From contig CM072804.1 of NCBI GenBank assembly GCA_037013495.1, positions 37,426,501 to 37,490,500 on the forward strand: 64,000 nt of DNA, given 5' to 3'. Both the position numbers and the translations under genes were made by a program. This DNA is from Hippophae tibetana. Lineage: Eukaryota; Streptophyta; Magnoliopsida; Rosales; Elaeagnaceae. Under the pieces are notes generated by a model. It was not told where the DNA came from, ran no database searches, and saw only the letters and a program-made list of their open reading frames with translations. This document shows, piece by piece, positions 33,025 to 41,879 of the stretch. Positions within the stretch are counted from its first letter, which is position 1. Every line of letters starts with the position of its first letter.

Positions 33025-34362
33025 TTAGTCTTTGCCTTTTTGCAAATGTTCAACTAACTGTTCAACTTGAACTTCCACCTTTTTGATAGAAGCTTCCACA
33101 GAGTCCAACCGTTGATTGGTTTTAGATTGATTATCCCTACAGACTTGAATAAAAGAATTCAAGTTGTCCTCCAGGGTTGGTTTATTGGGAATGCTTCTTG
33201 GAATAGGTGGGTGGAATTGCTGACCTGCCTGGTTTGAGCCTTGAGTGAAAGGAGGGTTGTTTTGCCTCCAAGAGAAATTTGGATGACTTCTCCACCCAGG
33301 ATTATAGGTATTTGAGTTGGGATCAAACCTTGGTCTCTGTTGATATGCTCCCAACACATTGACCTGTTCAGGTCCAGTTGTTTCTCCTTGATATGGACAG
33401 GCTTCAGTACCATGTCCCATGTTGCTATACAAACCATATTGATCATTATTGGTGTTGGTTTGTGTAGCGAGAAGGGCAACTTGCTTAGTCAGTTGAACAA
33501 GTTGTTGTTGAACTTCATTACTGGAGTCGATTTCATGAACTCCAGCTTTTCTCACTCGGGAGCTTTTCTGTTGGGAATTGGCACCCAACATCTCAAAGAG
33601 GTTATACGTCTCTGAGGCAGTCTTTTCTCCTATTGCTCCTCCTGCAGCGTTGTCGACAATGAACTGACATTGTTGTGTAAGTCCATCGTAAAAGAATTGG
33701 TTCTGCAACTGCAGGGGAAAGCTATGATGGGGACACTGAGTGAGAAACATCTTGAACCTATCCCAAGCTTCATGGAATGGTTCTCCATCCATCTGAGAGA
33801 AAGTAGCAATCTTTCCTCTCAACTCTGATGTTTTTTGATGGGAATAGAATTTTCCCATGAATTTGTTGTAAATGTTACCCCATGTCATCAGAGAACCTGG
33901 GGGAAGTGACATCAACCAAGCTTTGGCCTTATCCTTTAGAGTGTAGGGAAAACATCTCATCCTAAGTTGATCCTCGTTTAGAATACCGAGGGGGAATGTT
34001 TGGACCGTAGCATAGAAATCTCTCATAAAGGAAAGAGAATCTTCATTAGGTAACCCATAAAAGGAAGGAAGCATAGAAAAATGAATATTTTTAAGGTCGT
34101 AATTCCGAGCAGCCTCCCCCAACTGGATAGCGGCAGTTGCCGTGCCTATTACCGGTCTTGCAAACTCTTTCATTGTGGTTTCCCTAATATGTTGGTTTTC
34201 CTCCATTTCTTTTGGTTCTAGTAAAGGATTAAGACTTGGTTCTATGTTTGGCTCAAAAACAGGTTGATGGGTAGAATCCAGTTTTGTTGACACTTGTTTA
34301 AATTTATGAAATTTATTTACATATGGTGTAAGGGGGTTTCCTAAGGATCTCCTACCACGCAT
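33025..34362 (-). CDS. Extra stand-alone Athila gag (445 aa)
   Basis: A complete second gag upstream of gag-pol. After a roughly 60-residue N-terminal extension absent from gag-pol (MRGRRSLGNPLTPYVNK), residues from about 64 onward align with the start of gag-pol through the whole capsid region ([71 protein letters not shown]). The copies are clearly diverged, so the duplication predates this insertion or joined two subfamilies. In the zinc-knuckle position (about residue 307) the first two cysteines are both tyrosines (YGLYSNMGHGTEAC), so zinc binding is probably lost. Homology stops after the LQK near the end; the ORF closes with GKD and a stop. The start AGTCTATGC is a weak context; Met53 (GAAATGG) is better and closer to the start of gag-pol. 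Downstream: post-pol hairpin motif, AATAAA signals, A32 tract. Confidence 0.9.
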   Translation of the reverse strand: MRGRRSLGNPLTPYVNKFHKFKQVSTKLDSTHQPVFEPNIEPSLNPLLEPKEMEENQHIRETTMKEFARPVIGTATAAIQLGEAARNYDLKNIHFSMLPSFYGLPNEDSLSFMRDFYATVQTFPLGILNEDQLRMRCFPYTLKDKAKAWLMSLPPGSLMTWGNIYNKFMGKFYSHQKTSELRGKIATFSQMDGEPFHEAWDRFKMFLTQCPHHSFPLQLQNQFFYDGLTQQCQFIVDNAAGGAIGEKTASETYNLFEMLGANSQQKSSRVRKAGVHEIDSSNEVQQQLVQLTKQVALLATQTNTNNDQYGLYSNMGHGTEACPYQGETTGPEQVNVLGAYQQRPRFDPNSNTYNPGWRSHPNFSWRQNNPPFTQGSNQAGQQFHPPIPRSIPNKPTLEDNLNSFIQVCRDNQSKTNQRLDSVEASIKKVEVQVEQLVEHLQKGKD

Positions 34363-34548
34363 AGACTATTGTAAACGTAAATTTAAAACTCCTGTCAACA
34401 AAATAAAAAAATTTAGATAAAATTTACATGTTATTTTATACAAAACACTAAACAAAACTAGTTAAACCCTAAAAAGAAGATTTTTTTTTATTTTTTTATT
34501 TTTTTTATTTTTTTTGTAACATAATTAGTATTAACCAAGAGTGCTCCC

Positions 34549-34654
34549 AGGAAAGAATGGTGGTGCAAACGGCACCTTAAATACCATTCTCCTAGCCAGA
34601 GCAACGTTCCCAGGAAAGACTAGTGGCACAAAGGCTTCCAAGAACTAGTCTCCT
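34549..34654 (-). other. Tandem covarying hairpins in the Athila leader
   Basis: Two 43- to 45-nt inverted repeats 18 nt apart. Each has an outer AGGA/TCCT stem, an unpaired dinucleotide on one side, and a 7-bp inner stem: GAATGGT/ACCATTC in one (34549-34593) and GACTAGT/ACTAGTC in the other (34612-34654). The inner stems differ at two base pairs with both partners changed. The pair lies about 190-290 nt upstream of the extra gag start and about 560-665 nt downstream of the PBS. A related pair sits upstream of gag at 12436-12540. Confidence 0.75.
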
Positions 34655-34721
34655 AGACAGAACTCCCTTAGATTTTTACTTTTTATGTTATTTAGTTAAT
34701 TAGGTATAAATTCAAGTAATG

Positions 34722-34824
34722 TTTTTTTTTTTTTTTTTTTTTTTTTATGAACGGTAATTTTATTTTACTATTCACGCTATATAATGTCTTATTAACTTAA
34801 AACTTTTTTTGAAATTTAAGTTTT

Positions 34825-34860
<36 letters not shown>

Positions 34861-34985
34861 AACGGTAATTTTATTTTACTATTCACGCTATATTATTTCT
34901 TATTAACTTAAAATTTTTTATATTTTGAATTTTGAATTTTTTTTTTCTTTGTTTTGTTTTTTTTTTTTTTTTACTATTTATGAAC
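34722..34985 (-). repeat. Tandem leader repeat with long A tracts
   Basis: A roughly 110-bp unit, a T25-T28 run on the plus strand followed by ATGAACGGTAATTTTATTTT and CACGCTATAT, occurs twice (34722-34829 and 34830-34930). A third partial copy ends at ATGAACGGTAAAATT (34980). In sense these are A tracts in the leader between PBS and gag. The older leader copy at 8100-8260 has a single unit. Confidence 0.75.
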
Positions 34986-35213
34986 GGTAAAATTTTTTTT
35001 ACTTCAAATTTCAAATTTCTAAATTATTTTACAAAAAAAAAAAAAAATTATTATTTTTTTTTATTTTTTATTTTTTATTATTTTTATTTTTTATTATTTT
35101 TTTTTTTTATTTATTATGAATTTTGAAATTTGATTATTATTAAAATATCACAATTATTTACAGCACAAAAATGTTTTTAAAATTTTGATAAATAATTTAA
35201 AAACGCTATTCCT

Positions 35214-35231
35214 TCCCCGGCAACGGCGCCA
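35214..35231 (-). other. Primer-binding site, tRNA-Asp type
   Basis: Minus-strand TGGCGCCGTTGCCGGGGA, complementary to the 3' end of plant tRNA-Asp including CCA, separated from the 5' LTR by six bases. Confidence 0.95.
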
Positions 35232-36632
35232 AAAACTTGATGAACGAAAACCGGCATCGCCGATTCCCGCAAATACTTTGGTTTTAATATTTATAAAACT
35301 CTCGCAAGTGCACGAATCATTTCGTAGAAAATGATAAGTATACTCCCAAGGTCGATCTAAGGAAGGAATGTATGTGGTTTTTAACTTATTATTCAACCTT
35401 TTAAAAACGAAATTAAATCCTAAACATCCTGTCACGATAGTTTGGTTTTTGTGTTCCTAATCTAATAACATAAAATAAAACATATATACAGATTAATTAA
35501 ATATAATCTAAAATCATAAAAATAAACATAGATACAAATTCAAATAATTATCTAGAAATAAACATATATACGGATTCAATAAATGTTCATGCAAATTTTT
35601 ATCATTTATATTAGCGGAGTATTTATGGATATAATAACTAAATTAATTATGCTTGCTCATATTAACTAGGTTATTAAAGATATAAATTGACATTTTATTG
35701 ATTCTCTCTTTTTTATATAAATACCACCTTTGGTGGGGTTAGATATTCTTTGTTAACTAAACAAATCAATTAACACCTATGGGTGGGGTTGATAACTAAT
35801 ATGCTTAATTAAATTAATTCCTTTTTCTAAGAGATTGAAAATGAACCATTTAAATGCCACCTTTGGTGGGGTTAGACAATTTAAACATTATTCAAGGTGT
35901 CCAAATTAAACTTAAGAATTTAATTATCCGAGTACTAACTTTCAAGTTTTAAAACCACTATTGAAAACATGTTGTCAATACATTTTCACATAATAATTCT
36001 TATAAAAACTTTTGAAATAGAGTTTCACTCTAACTACCGGGCGATTGTACCAACAAATAAAAGAGCACTACTCTAAATTAGACCGGATAACTAAACCTTA
36101 AAATCTAATTTTCGGGTTTAAGTTTGTAATGAAAAATAATATATTTCTCTCTAACATTCTTAATATAAAATCTTGAATAAAAACAAAATCAATTCATTTT
36201 AAAGATTTTTACCTATTTAATATTTCGCAAGCATAACAACGTCGTTATTACATCATTTTTACTAAACAGCTAGCATAGTTAAATTTAACCACAGACAAGT
36301 TGAATATAACATGTAAGAATAAAGCATAAAAATAACTGTAAAGAAAATAAAATCCTTACAGAACTTCGACGCTATTCCCGTTGCTAGAAAACCTCCGAGC
36401 GGAATTTGCACTTCCATATATTGAATCAAAAATCTAAATTATTACAAAAACATTACAAGTTCCTCTCAAAAAGAGAAGAACACTAAACCTAAGAGAATTG
36501 AACTAAAAACTAAGAGAAAAACTAAGAAAAGCTTAGAAAGAAACTAAGAGAAACTAAAAACTAAGAAATGAGAGAAAGAAAGAAGAGAGAAGTGAGTTTT
36601 GAAGGTGTGATTTGAAGTGAATGGAAGGGGGG

Positions 36633-36767
36633 TATTTATAGGTGAGGATGGAGAGAAAAAATGAGTAAAAAAATGTTAAAAAAATATTAAAAAATGTAAA
36701 AACGCGTATTGGACTTGCTGATGTCATCAATGACGTCAGCATGACGTCACAGGGGCGGCTGCACGTG
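36633..36767 (-). promoter_or_regulatory. Athila LTR promoter: TATA box, TGACGTCA pair, G-box
   Basis: Sense-strand TATAAATA (36633-36640) lies about 80-110 nt downstream of two TGACGTCA palindromes (36731-36738 and 36742-36749) and a related TGACATCA (36719-36726), with the G-box CACGTG at 36762-36767. Paired TGACG cores are the as-1/CRE type bound by plant TGA-class bZIP factors; CACGTG binds bZIP and bHLH factors. The same set sits at 24886-25020 in the 3' LTR and in part in the other copies. Transcription would start near 36605 and run leftward. Function is inferred from motif content and spacing only. Confidence 0.65.
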
Positions 36768-36769
36768 AA

Positions 36770-37015
36770 AAATGGGGCGAAAACGCGTTGGGCGCGCGGA
36801 TGGGCGGCTGCTGGGCGCTGCGCGCGCGCGCTGGGGCTGTCGCTGCGCGCAGCTCGGCGCGCGTGAACAGTGCCAGCGCGCTGCGTTGCGCGCAGCTGGG
36901 CATGCCAGCGCGCGCGGGCGCGCGCGGGATGGGGCGCTGGGGCGCGCTGGGGCGCGCGCGGCTGGGCGCTGGGGCGCTGGGCTGCGCGCACGGCCGGGCT
37001 GCGACGCGCGATTTC
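36770..37015. repeat. GC-rich island in the LTR
   Basis: About 245 bp dominated by GCGCGC and GGGCGCTGGGGC-type units, sharply bounded within AT-rich sequence and upstream of the promoter motifs. The 3' LTR counterpart (about 25023-25290) has one more 22-bp unit. Other copies carry shorter, CpG-poorer versions. G-runs lie on the plus (antisense) strand. Confidence 0.9.
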
Positions 37016-37313
37016 CGTCTTTTTGACATTTTTGACCTTTTCGACCCATTTCGTCCGATTTTTCCATGTTTGTTGACCTTTTCTCACTTATTTATTGATA
37101 TATTTGTGATGTATTGCTTCAAATATTCCTCTTTAAGTCTTTACATTGCGTTTTTAAGCCAAAATACCTGAAAAACAATAAAAATACCCGTGATTCCGAA
37201 AAAGACAAATTTATATAAATATATGATAAAACATATAAATATATGTATTTTTAATCAATTAAGGTACATAAAATCATGGTTATTTTAGTGCTTTTTGAGC
37301 ACTCATCAACTAG

Positions 37314-38870
37314 AACCCTTCTTTTCCCAATAGGTAGGTTAGTGGTGCTTCCATTCCTCCAAACTATTTGATGAACTTTCTATTGTAGCCTACTAACCCG
37401 AGAAATCCTCTGACTCCCTTGAATGTTGTTGGTGTTGGCCATTCCATCACTACATGAATTTTTGTGGGGTCAATTGAGACCCCTTGCTCAGAGATCAGGT
37501 GTCCCAGATATTCTACCTGTAAGAACCCAAAGTGACACTTGGAAGGTTTAGTGTACAAACTATTAGTTGTAATATTTGTAGAACAGTCAGAAAGTGCAAT
37601 ATGTGATCTTCCCAATTTCGAGAGTATACTAAAATATCATAAAAGAAAACTAATATAAATTTCTTGAGATAAGGCCAGAATAGGTCATTCATTAGGCTTT
37701 GGAAGGTGGTTGGAGCATTGGTGAGGCCAAATGGCATCAAAAGGAACTCATAGTGCCCTTCATATGTTCTAAAAGCAGTTTTTACAGCATCATCCTTACA
37801 AACCCTTATTTGGTGATATCCTGACCGTAAGTCTAGCTTGGAATCTAACTTGGCCCCATGTAATTCATCCAATAACTCATCTATAATAGGTATGGGGCAC
37901 TTACCTTTAACAGTGATGGCATTCAGTGATCTATAGGCAACACAGAATCTCTAGGCTCCGTCTGTATTTTTAACCAACAAAACCAATGATGAGAATGGGT
38001 TGTTACTAGGTCTGATCAAGCCTGATTGTAAGAGTTCTTGCACCATTCTCTCTATTTCAGCCTTCTAATAATAAGGGTAATGGTAAGGGCGGACGTTTAC
38101 TGGTCATGTGCTTGGCTGTAAGGGTATGTGGTGATCATGTGATCTTTTAGATGGTAAGCTGGATTGAGGTTCAAATATACGAGGAAATGAAGCCAATAGT
38201 TTCTGTAACTCTAGGGGTGAATTTTGGTATGTATTAGAGTTTTCATTAAGAGTTATTTGGAGAAATAACCCAGTTCTTGGCAAATTATTGACCTCTTTGC
38301 GGGTTAAGGCTACAATGTTGGTGCGTTCTAATCCTTGAAATTTGTGAATAACTCATTTCACCTTGAAGTTGATGGTAAGTCTCTTATAGTCCATCTCCAC
38401 CGGGCCCAAGGTTTCTAGCCATTGAACTCCTAGAACCAATTGACAAGCTGCAATTGGAAGAACATAAAAGTCTACTGTGATTTGAAAACCTTGGATGGTC
38501 AAGTTAAGGTTGCATTATGGACTAGCGCATTCTATCTACTCTCCATTAGCCACCATTACCTGTAATTTCTTTTCCTTGGTTATGGTTATTCCTAATTGGG
38601 AGGTTAGGCTTTCGTCAATGAAGTAATGAGTACTTCCTTTATCAATCAACACCACCACGTTCTTATCTTTCATCAATCCCATAATACACATAAACAACTG
38701 AGGCCATGCACATCGGTAACCAGCCATAAAATTTTCATCACAGTAGTACCATAGCCCTTTGTCTCGGCATTCATGTGCTTCCTGGTTTGTGATTCTACAG
38801 AAAGTAGTTGGTTGAGCGGCTGATGCTGAATTTGGTCGTTGTTTGGGTGGTGATCTTAGTACACCAGCGC
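37314..38870 (-). pseudogene. Chromovirus gag end, protease and RT, decayed
   Basis: Upstream continuation of the chromovirus at 19352-23490. Minus strand, 5' to 3': a Reina-type zinc knuckle (KGLWYYCDENFMAGYRC, about 38740-38800); protease (38536-38727; VVVLIDKGSTHYFID, with Lys in the active-site triplet where Ser or Thr is usual); RT (37513-37872; [25 protein letters not shown], and FFYDILVYS in place of FFDDILVYS, so one catalytic Asp is lost); and the RT thumb/connection in another frame (37364-37615; [16 protein letters not shown]). Gag upstream of the knuckle is cut off near 38870 by CACTA-related sequence. Dead. Confidence 0.85.
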
Positions 38871-39112
38871 TGGGATTCGGTTAACGTGTTAAACCGACGC
38901 TACACACATCGATATTGTTGATCGATGTTTTGAACTGAAGCTACATGCTCATAAACTTATGGAATAGTTGTTTTTTATCCAACCAACCCAAGTAACAAAT
39001 CGGAGTTACACTTGACTTCATATTTAGAGCTCATTATAACATTAAAAATACTAGCTTGATGATGAGTGCTCAAAAAGTACTAAAATTACCATGATTTTAT
39101 GCACGTTAATTG

Positions 39113-39148
<36 letters not shown>

Positions 39149-39894
39149 TTTATCATATATTTATATAAATCTGTCTTTTCGGAATCACAGATATTTTTAT
39201 TGTTTTTCAGGTATTTTCACATAAAAATGTAACTTAAAGACTCAAAGAGGAATACTGGAGGCAATACATCACAGATATATTCATAAAATAAATGAGGAAA
39301 AGTAAAAAAATATGGAAATATTGGACAAAATGGGTAAAAAAGGTCAAAAATGAGGAAATCGTGCATGCAGCCGCCCAGCCGCGCCTGCCAATGCACACAG
39401 CGTGCCCAGTCATGCCGAGAAGCCACGCACAGCACACCCATTCCATGCGCACAGCACGCCCATTCCGCGAGCGCTCGAGCCCATCAATGCCTGGTCCCAC
39501 GTGCCACATTTCCCTGTCTACACGCGCTGCACGCGCCCCTGCTCCTTTACGCACGTGCATAAAATCATGGTAATTTTAGTACTTTTTGTGCACTCATCAT
39601 CAAGCTAGTATTTTTAATGTTATAATGAGCTCTAAATATGAAGTCAAGTGTAACTCCGATTTGTTACTTGGGTTGGTTGGATAAAAAATAACTATTCCAT
39701 AAGTTTATGAGCATGTAGCTTCAGATCAAAACATCGATCAACAATATTGATGTGTGTAGCGTCGGTTTAACACGTTAACCGACTCTATAAGTAGCATCGA
39801 TTCTTCACCGAAACGACTTTAAATTCATTATAAATCAGTTTTCTCCAAAAACTGACTTTACATATCAACTTAAATGCCACAATTTATAGTAGTG
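38871..39894. mobile_element. CACTA-derived foldback enclosing an Athila LTR piece
   Basis: The right end is a CACTA terminus (reverse complement of CACTACTATAAATTG, ending at 39894) with AACCGAC-type subterminal repeats. The left end lacks the terminal 120 bp or so. About 225 bp on the left (38883-39108) reappear inverted on the right (39558-39785) with only a few mismatches. The inner part of each arm is the start of the Athila LTR (TGATGAGTGCTC), the outer part is CACTA sequence. Between the arms lies the forward remainder of the LTR piece. Confidence 0.75.
39061..39557 (+). mobile_element. Athila LTR fragment, 5' quarter
   Basis: Starts with the LTR start and runs through the phrases around TTTTTATTGTTTTTCAGGTA and AATACATCACAGATATATTC into a GC-richer island (39360-39550), where it stops and is followed by about 45 bp of its own start in inverted orientation. 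A 31-bp AT microsatellite (39115-39145) lies inside. ORFs over the GC-rich part are not genes. Confidence 0.75.
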
Positions 39895-40001
39895 TATATT
39901 CTCCATTATCTATCTGTGTTTGAGTGAGGGAATGCGTTATTCCCCCTTCTTGGCCTTTTCCTTGAAAGATATCATGGCAAGGTTATAGCCAATATGGACG
40001 C

Positions 40002-40260
40002 TAATAAGTGCTTGAAAAGCACTAAATATTATATGACATATTTACACTTTAATGTCAAAAATAGATTTTTATATGCATATGCGTATCAATATTTTAGCAA
40101 ATCTATGTTTTTAGAATCATGAGTACGTTTTGTTATTTTTCAGGTATTTTTGGTTCAAAATTATTTAATTGATAAACACTTGAAGGATTGTACCTGAAAG
40201 CACTCAATTGCAACCAAGAAAAACAAAAGAATAATAGATATAAACATATTTATAGATAAA
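40002..40260 (+). mobile_element. Athila-like LTR 5' fragment
   Basis: TAATAAGTGCTTGAAAAGCACTAAA followed by GTTTTGTTATTTTTCAGGTA and TTGATAAACACTTGAAGGAT parallels the LTR start at 9663-9870 more closely than the young copies. Truncated on the right. Confidence 0.55.
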
Positions 40261-41042
40261 AGATTAATAGAGTGCTAATATGATTTCGAAGGGATAAGGT
40301 TATTATTATATCACTCTATTGTCGATATGGTAATCTCTTTCACTAATCTTTTAACATATATAAGTTAGTTTTGGTGAATTCATTATATTATATTATTATT
40401 TTGAATTTAATTACATATATATAGTTCGTTGGTTTGAACAAGTCAGATATGAAATTTTTTGATGATTTACGAGAAGAATGGACATAACACATGGTTCAAA
40501 TTATAACATCATAAGAAGAATCAAGAGAAGAATATGATGATCTTGAATAACATAGGAAAACAACATGGTAATTTTTATAATATTTTAATTTCTCTATTCT
40601 TATGTCTCTGAAGTTTGGGATGTTTGTTTGATGGATGTTTATGTGCTCATGTATTTAGGGGAATGAATTGTTATATGGAACAATCATTTTTTGCCCAAAC
40701 TCCATCTCATCTCTCTTGCCTAGTTTCCTGGTTACTATGATGGTGATTATAAGCAAACCAAGCTTTCTCTCTTTCAAATAAAATGGAAATATCACAAAAA
40801 CCATGACAAGAGACATCTTTTTATTTTTAATTTAAGTTAAATATATATATATATATATTATATAAAGTATTTTTTTGTAATAAATTTAATTCTCAAGTAA
40901 TTAATTATATTTAATTTTTCAATTATTTGTATTATTTAAACTTTGTTAAACAGATTTTGGTTTTTTTTCTGCTATTATGTGATCGAATATAGGTTTATGT
41001 CATTGAATACGGGTTCTTAAGTATAGTAGAAAATGAGTAAGT
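40261..41042. mobile_element. Internal fragment of a CACTA-type element
   Basis: Around 40510-40570 and 40900-41030 it shares phrases with the core of the CACTA at 15927-16927 (GAAGAATATGATGATCTTGAATAA versus 16600, TTTTGGTTTTTTTTCTGCT versus 16700), in the same order but with a longer interval. No termini and no ORF. The rest is AT-rich. Confidence 0.5.
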
Positions 41043-41830
41043 TTGGTTTCTAGAGTGTTCTGTCTGGTTCCTGACCAAGGTGATTGGGTTGTACTTTTCA
41101 TTATTCTAGAGCACTCTACATAGTTCTTGACTGAGGTGATCTTCTAATGGCATAAACATTGGTTGGCTTGGTTTCTAGAGCTAATGGTACTAGCTTCTTA
41201 GGAAAAAAGATTTTGCTTGAGCGTTATGCTTGGTTCCTAACCAAGGTAATTGACTCATGCTTTTCATTATACTAGAGCACTCTACCTGGTTCCTAATTGA
41301 GGTGATCAGTTTATAGCATAAACATTAACTAGCTTGGTTTCTAGGACTGGTGGTACTAGCTTCCTAGGGCCAAGATTTTTCTTAAGCGTTCTACTTGTTT
41401 ATTGACCAAGGTGAATAACTCATGCTTTTTATTATACTAGAACACTCTACCTATTCCTGGCCAAGGTGATCAGTTCGTAGTTTAAACATTGGTTGGCTTG
41501 CTTTCTAGAGTTGGTAGTACCAACTTCCTAGGACTAAACATTTTCTTGAGCGATCTACCTAGTTCCTAATCAAGGTGATCAGCTCATGTTTTTCATTTTA
41601 TTATAGCACTCTACCTGATTTGTAACCAAGGTAATCAGCTCATGTTTTAAACATTAATTGGCTAGGTTTCAAAAGCTAGTGGTATGAGCTTCCTAAGACC
41701 AAGCATCTTCTCGAGCATTCAACATGATTCCTGATTGAGGTGATTAGCTCTTACTTTTCACTGTACCAGAGTACTCTACTTGGCTCCTAACCGAGGTAAT
41801 CAACTTGTGGCTTAAACATTGGCCAATAAC
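41043..41830. repeat. 165-bp tandem repeat array, about 4.7 units
   Basis: A unit containing TTTCTAGAGCTAGTGGTACTAGCTTCCTAGG recurs at about 41172, 41338, 41502 and 41667, spacing 164-166 bp, with a partial unit at the left. Each unit holds two diverged copies of a subrepeat built on CTCTACCTGGTTCCTAACC. It lies just 3' of the decayed Tat integrase, in that element's 3' noncoding region. Confidence 0.85.
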
Positions 41831-41879
41831 ATCATTGATTACAAAAGCTTATTGATATAAAACAAAAAAATTAGTCTAA

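Larger units (their letters stand above)
23491..37308 (-). mobile_element. Full-length, very young Athila retrotransposon with two gag genes
   Basis: 13,818 bp flanked by the 5-bp TSD ACTAG (23486-23490 and 37309-37313). Sense is the minus strand: 5' LTR 35238-37308, PBS 35214-35231, leader to 34363, extra gag 34362-33025, gag-pol 32673-27502, 3' noncoding 27501-25596, polypurine tract, 3' LTR 23491-25583. Scanning the two LTRs side by side I see two substitutions plus one 22-bp tandem-unit difference, accounting exactly for 2,093 versus 2,071 bp. Gag-pol has no stop or frameshift, so the copy may be autonomous. Lineage rests on gag ([19 protein letters not shown]), the protease motif [10 protein letters not shown], the tRNA-Asp PBS and absence of a chromodomain. 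No env-like ORF is present. It lies inside the RNase H region of the chromovirus. Confidence 0.95.
35238..37308 (-). repeat. 5' LTR of the full-length Athila
   Basis: 2,071 bp, near-identical to the 3' LTR at 23491-25583. In sense order: TGATGAGTGCTCAAAAAGC start (37308), GC-rich island (about 37015-36770), G-box and CRE-like motifs, TATA box, transcribed leader with three CCACC/GGTGG hairpins, and the GTTCATCA end at 35238. Confidence 0.97.

Noticed and set aside
34932..35126. 64-codon Phe-rich ORF
   Set aside because: Entirely encoded by T runs in the Athila leader, antisense to the element.
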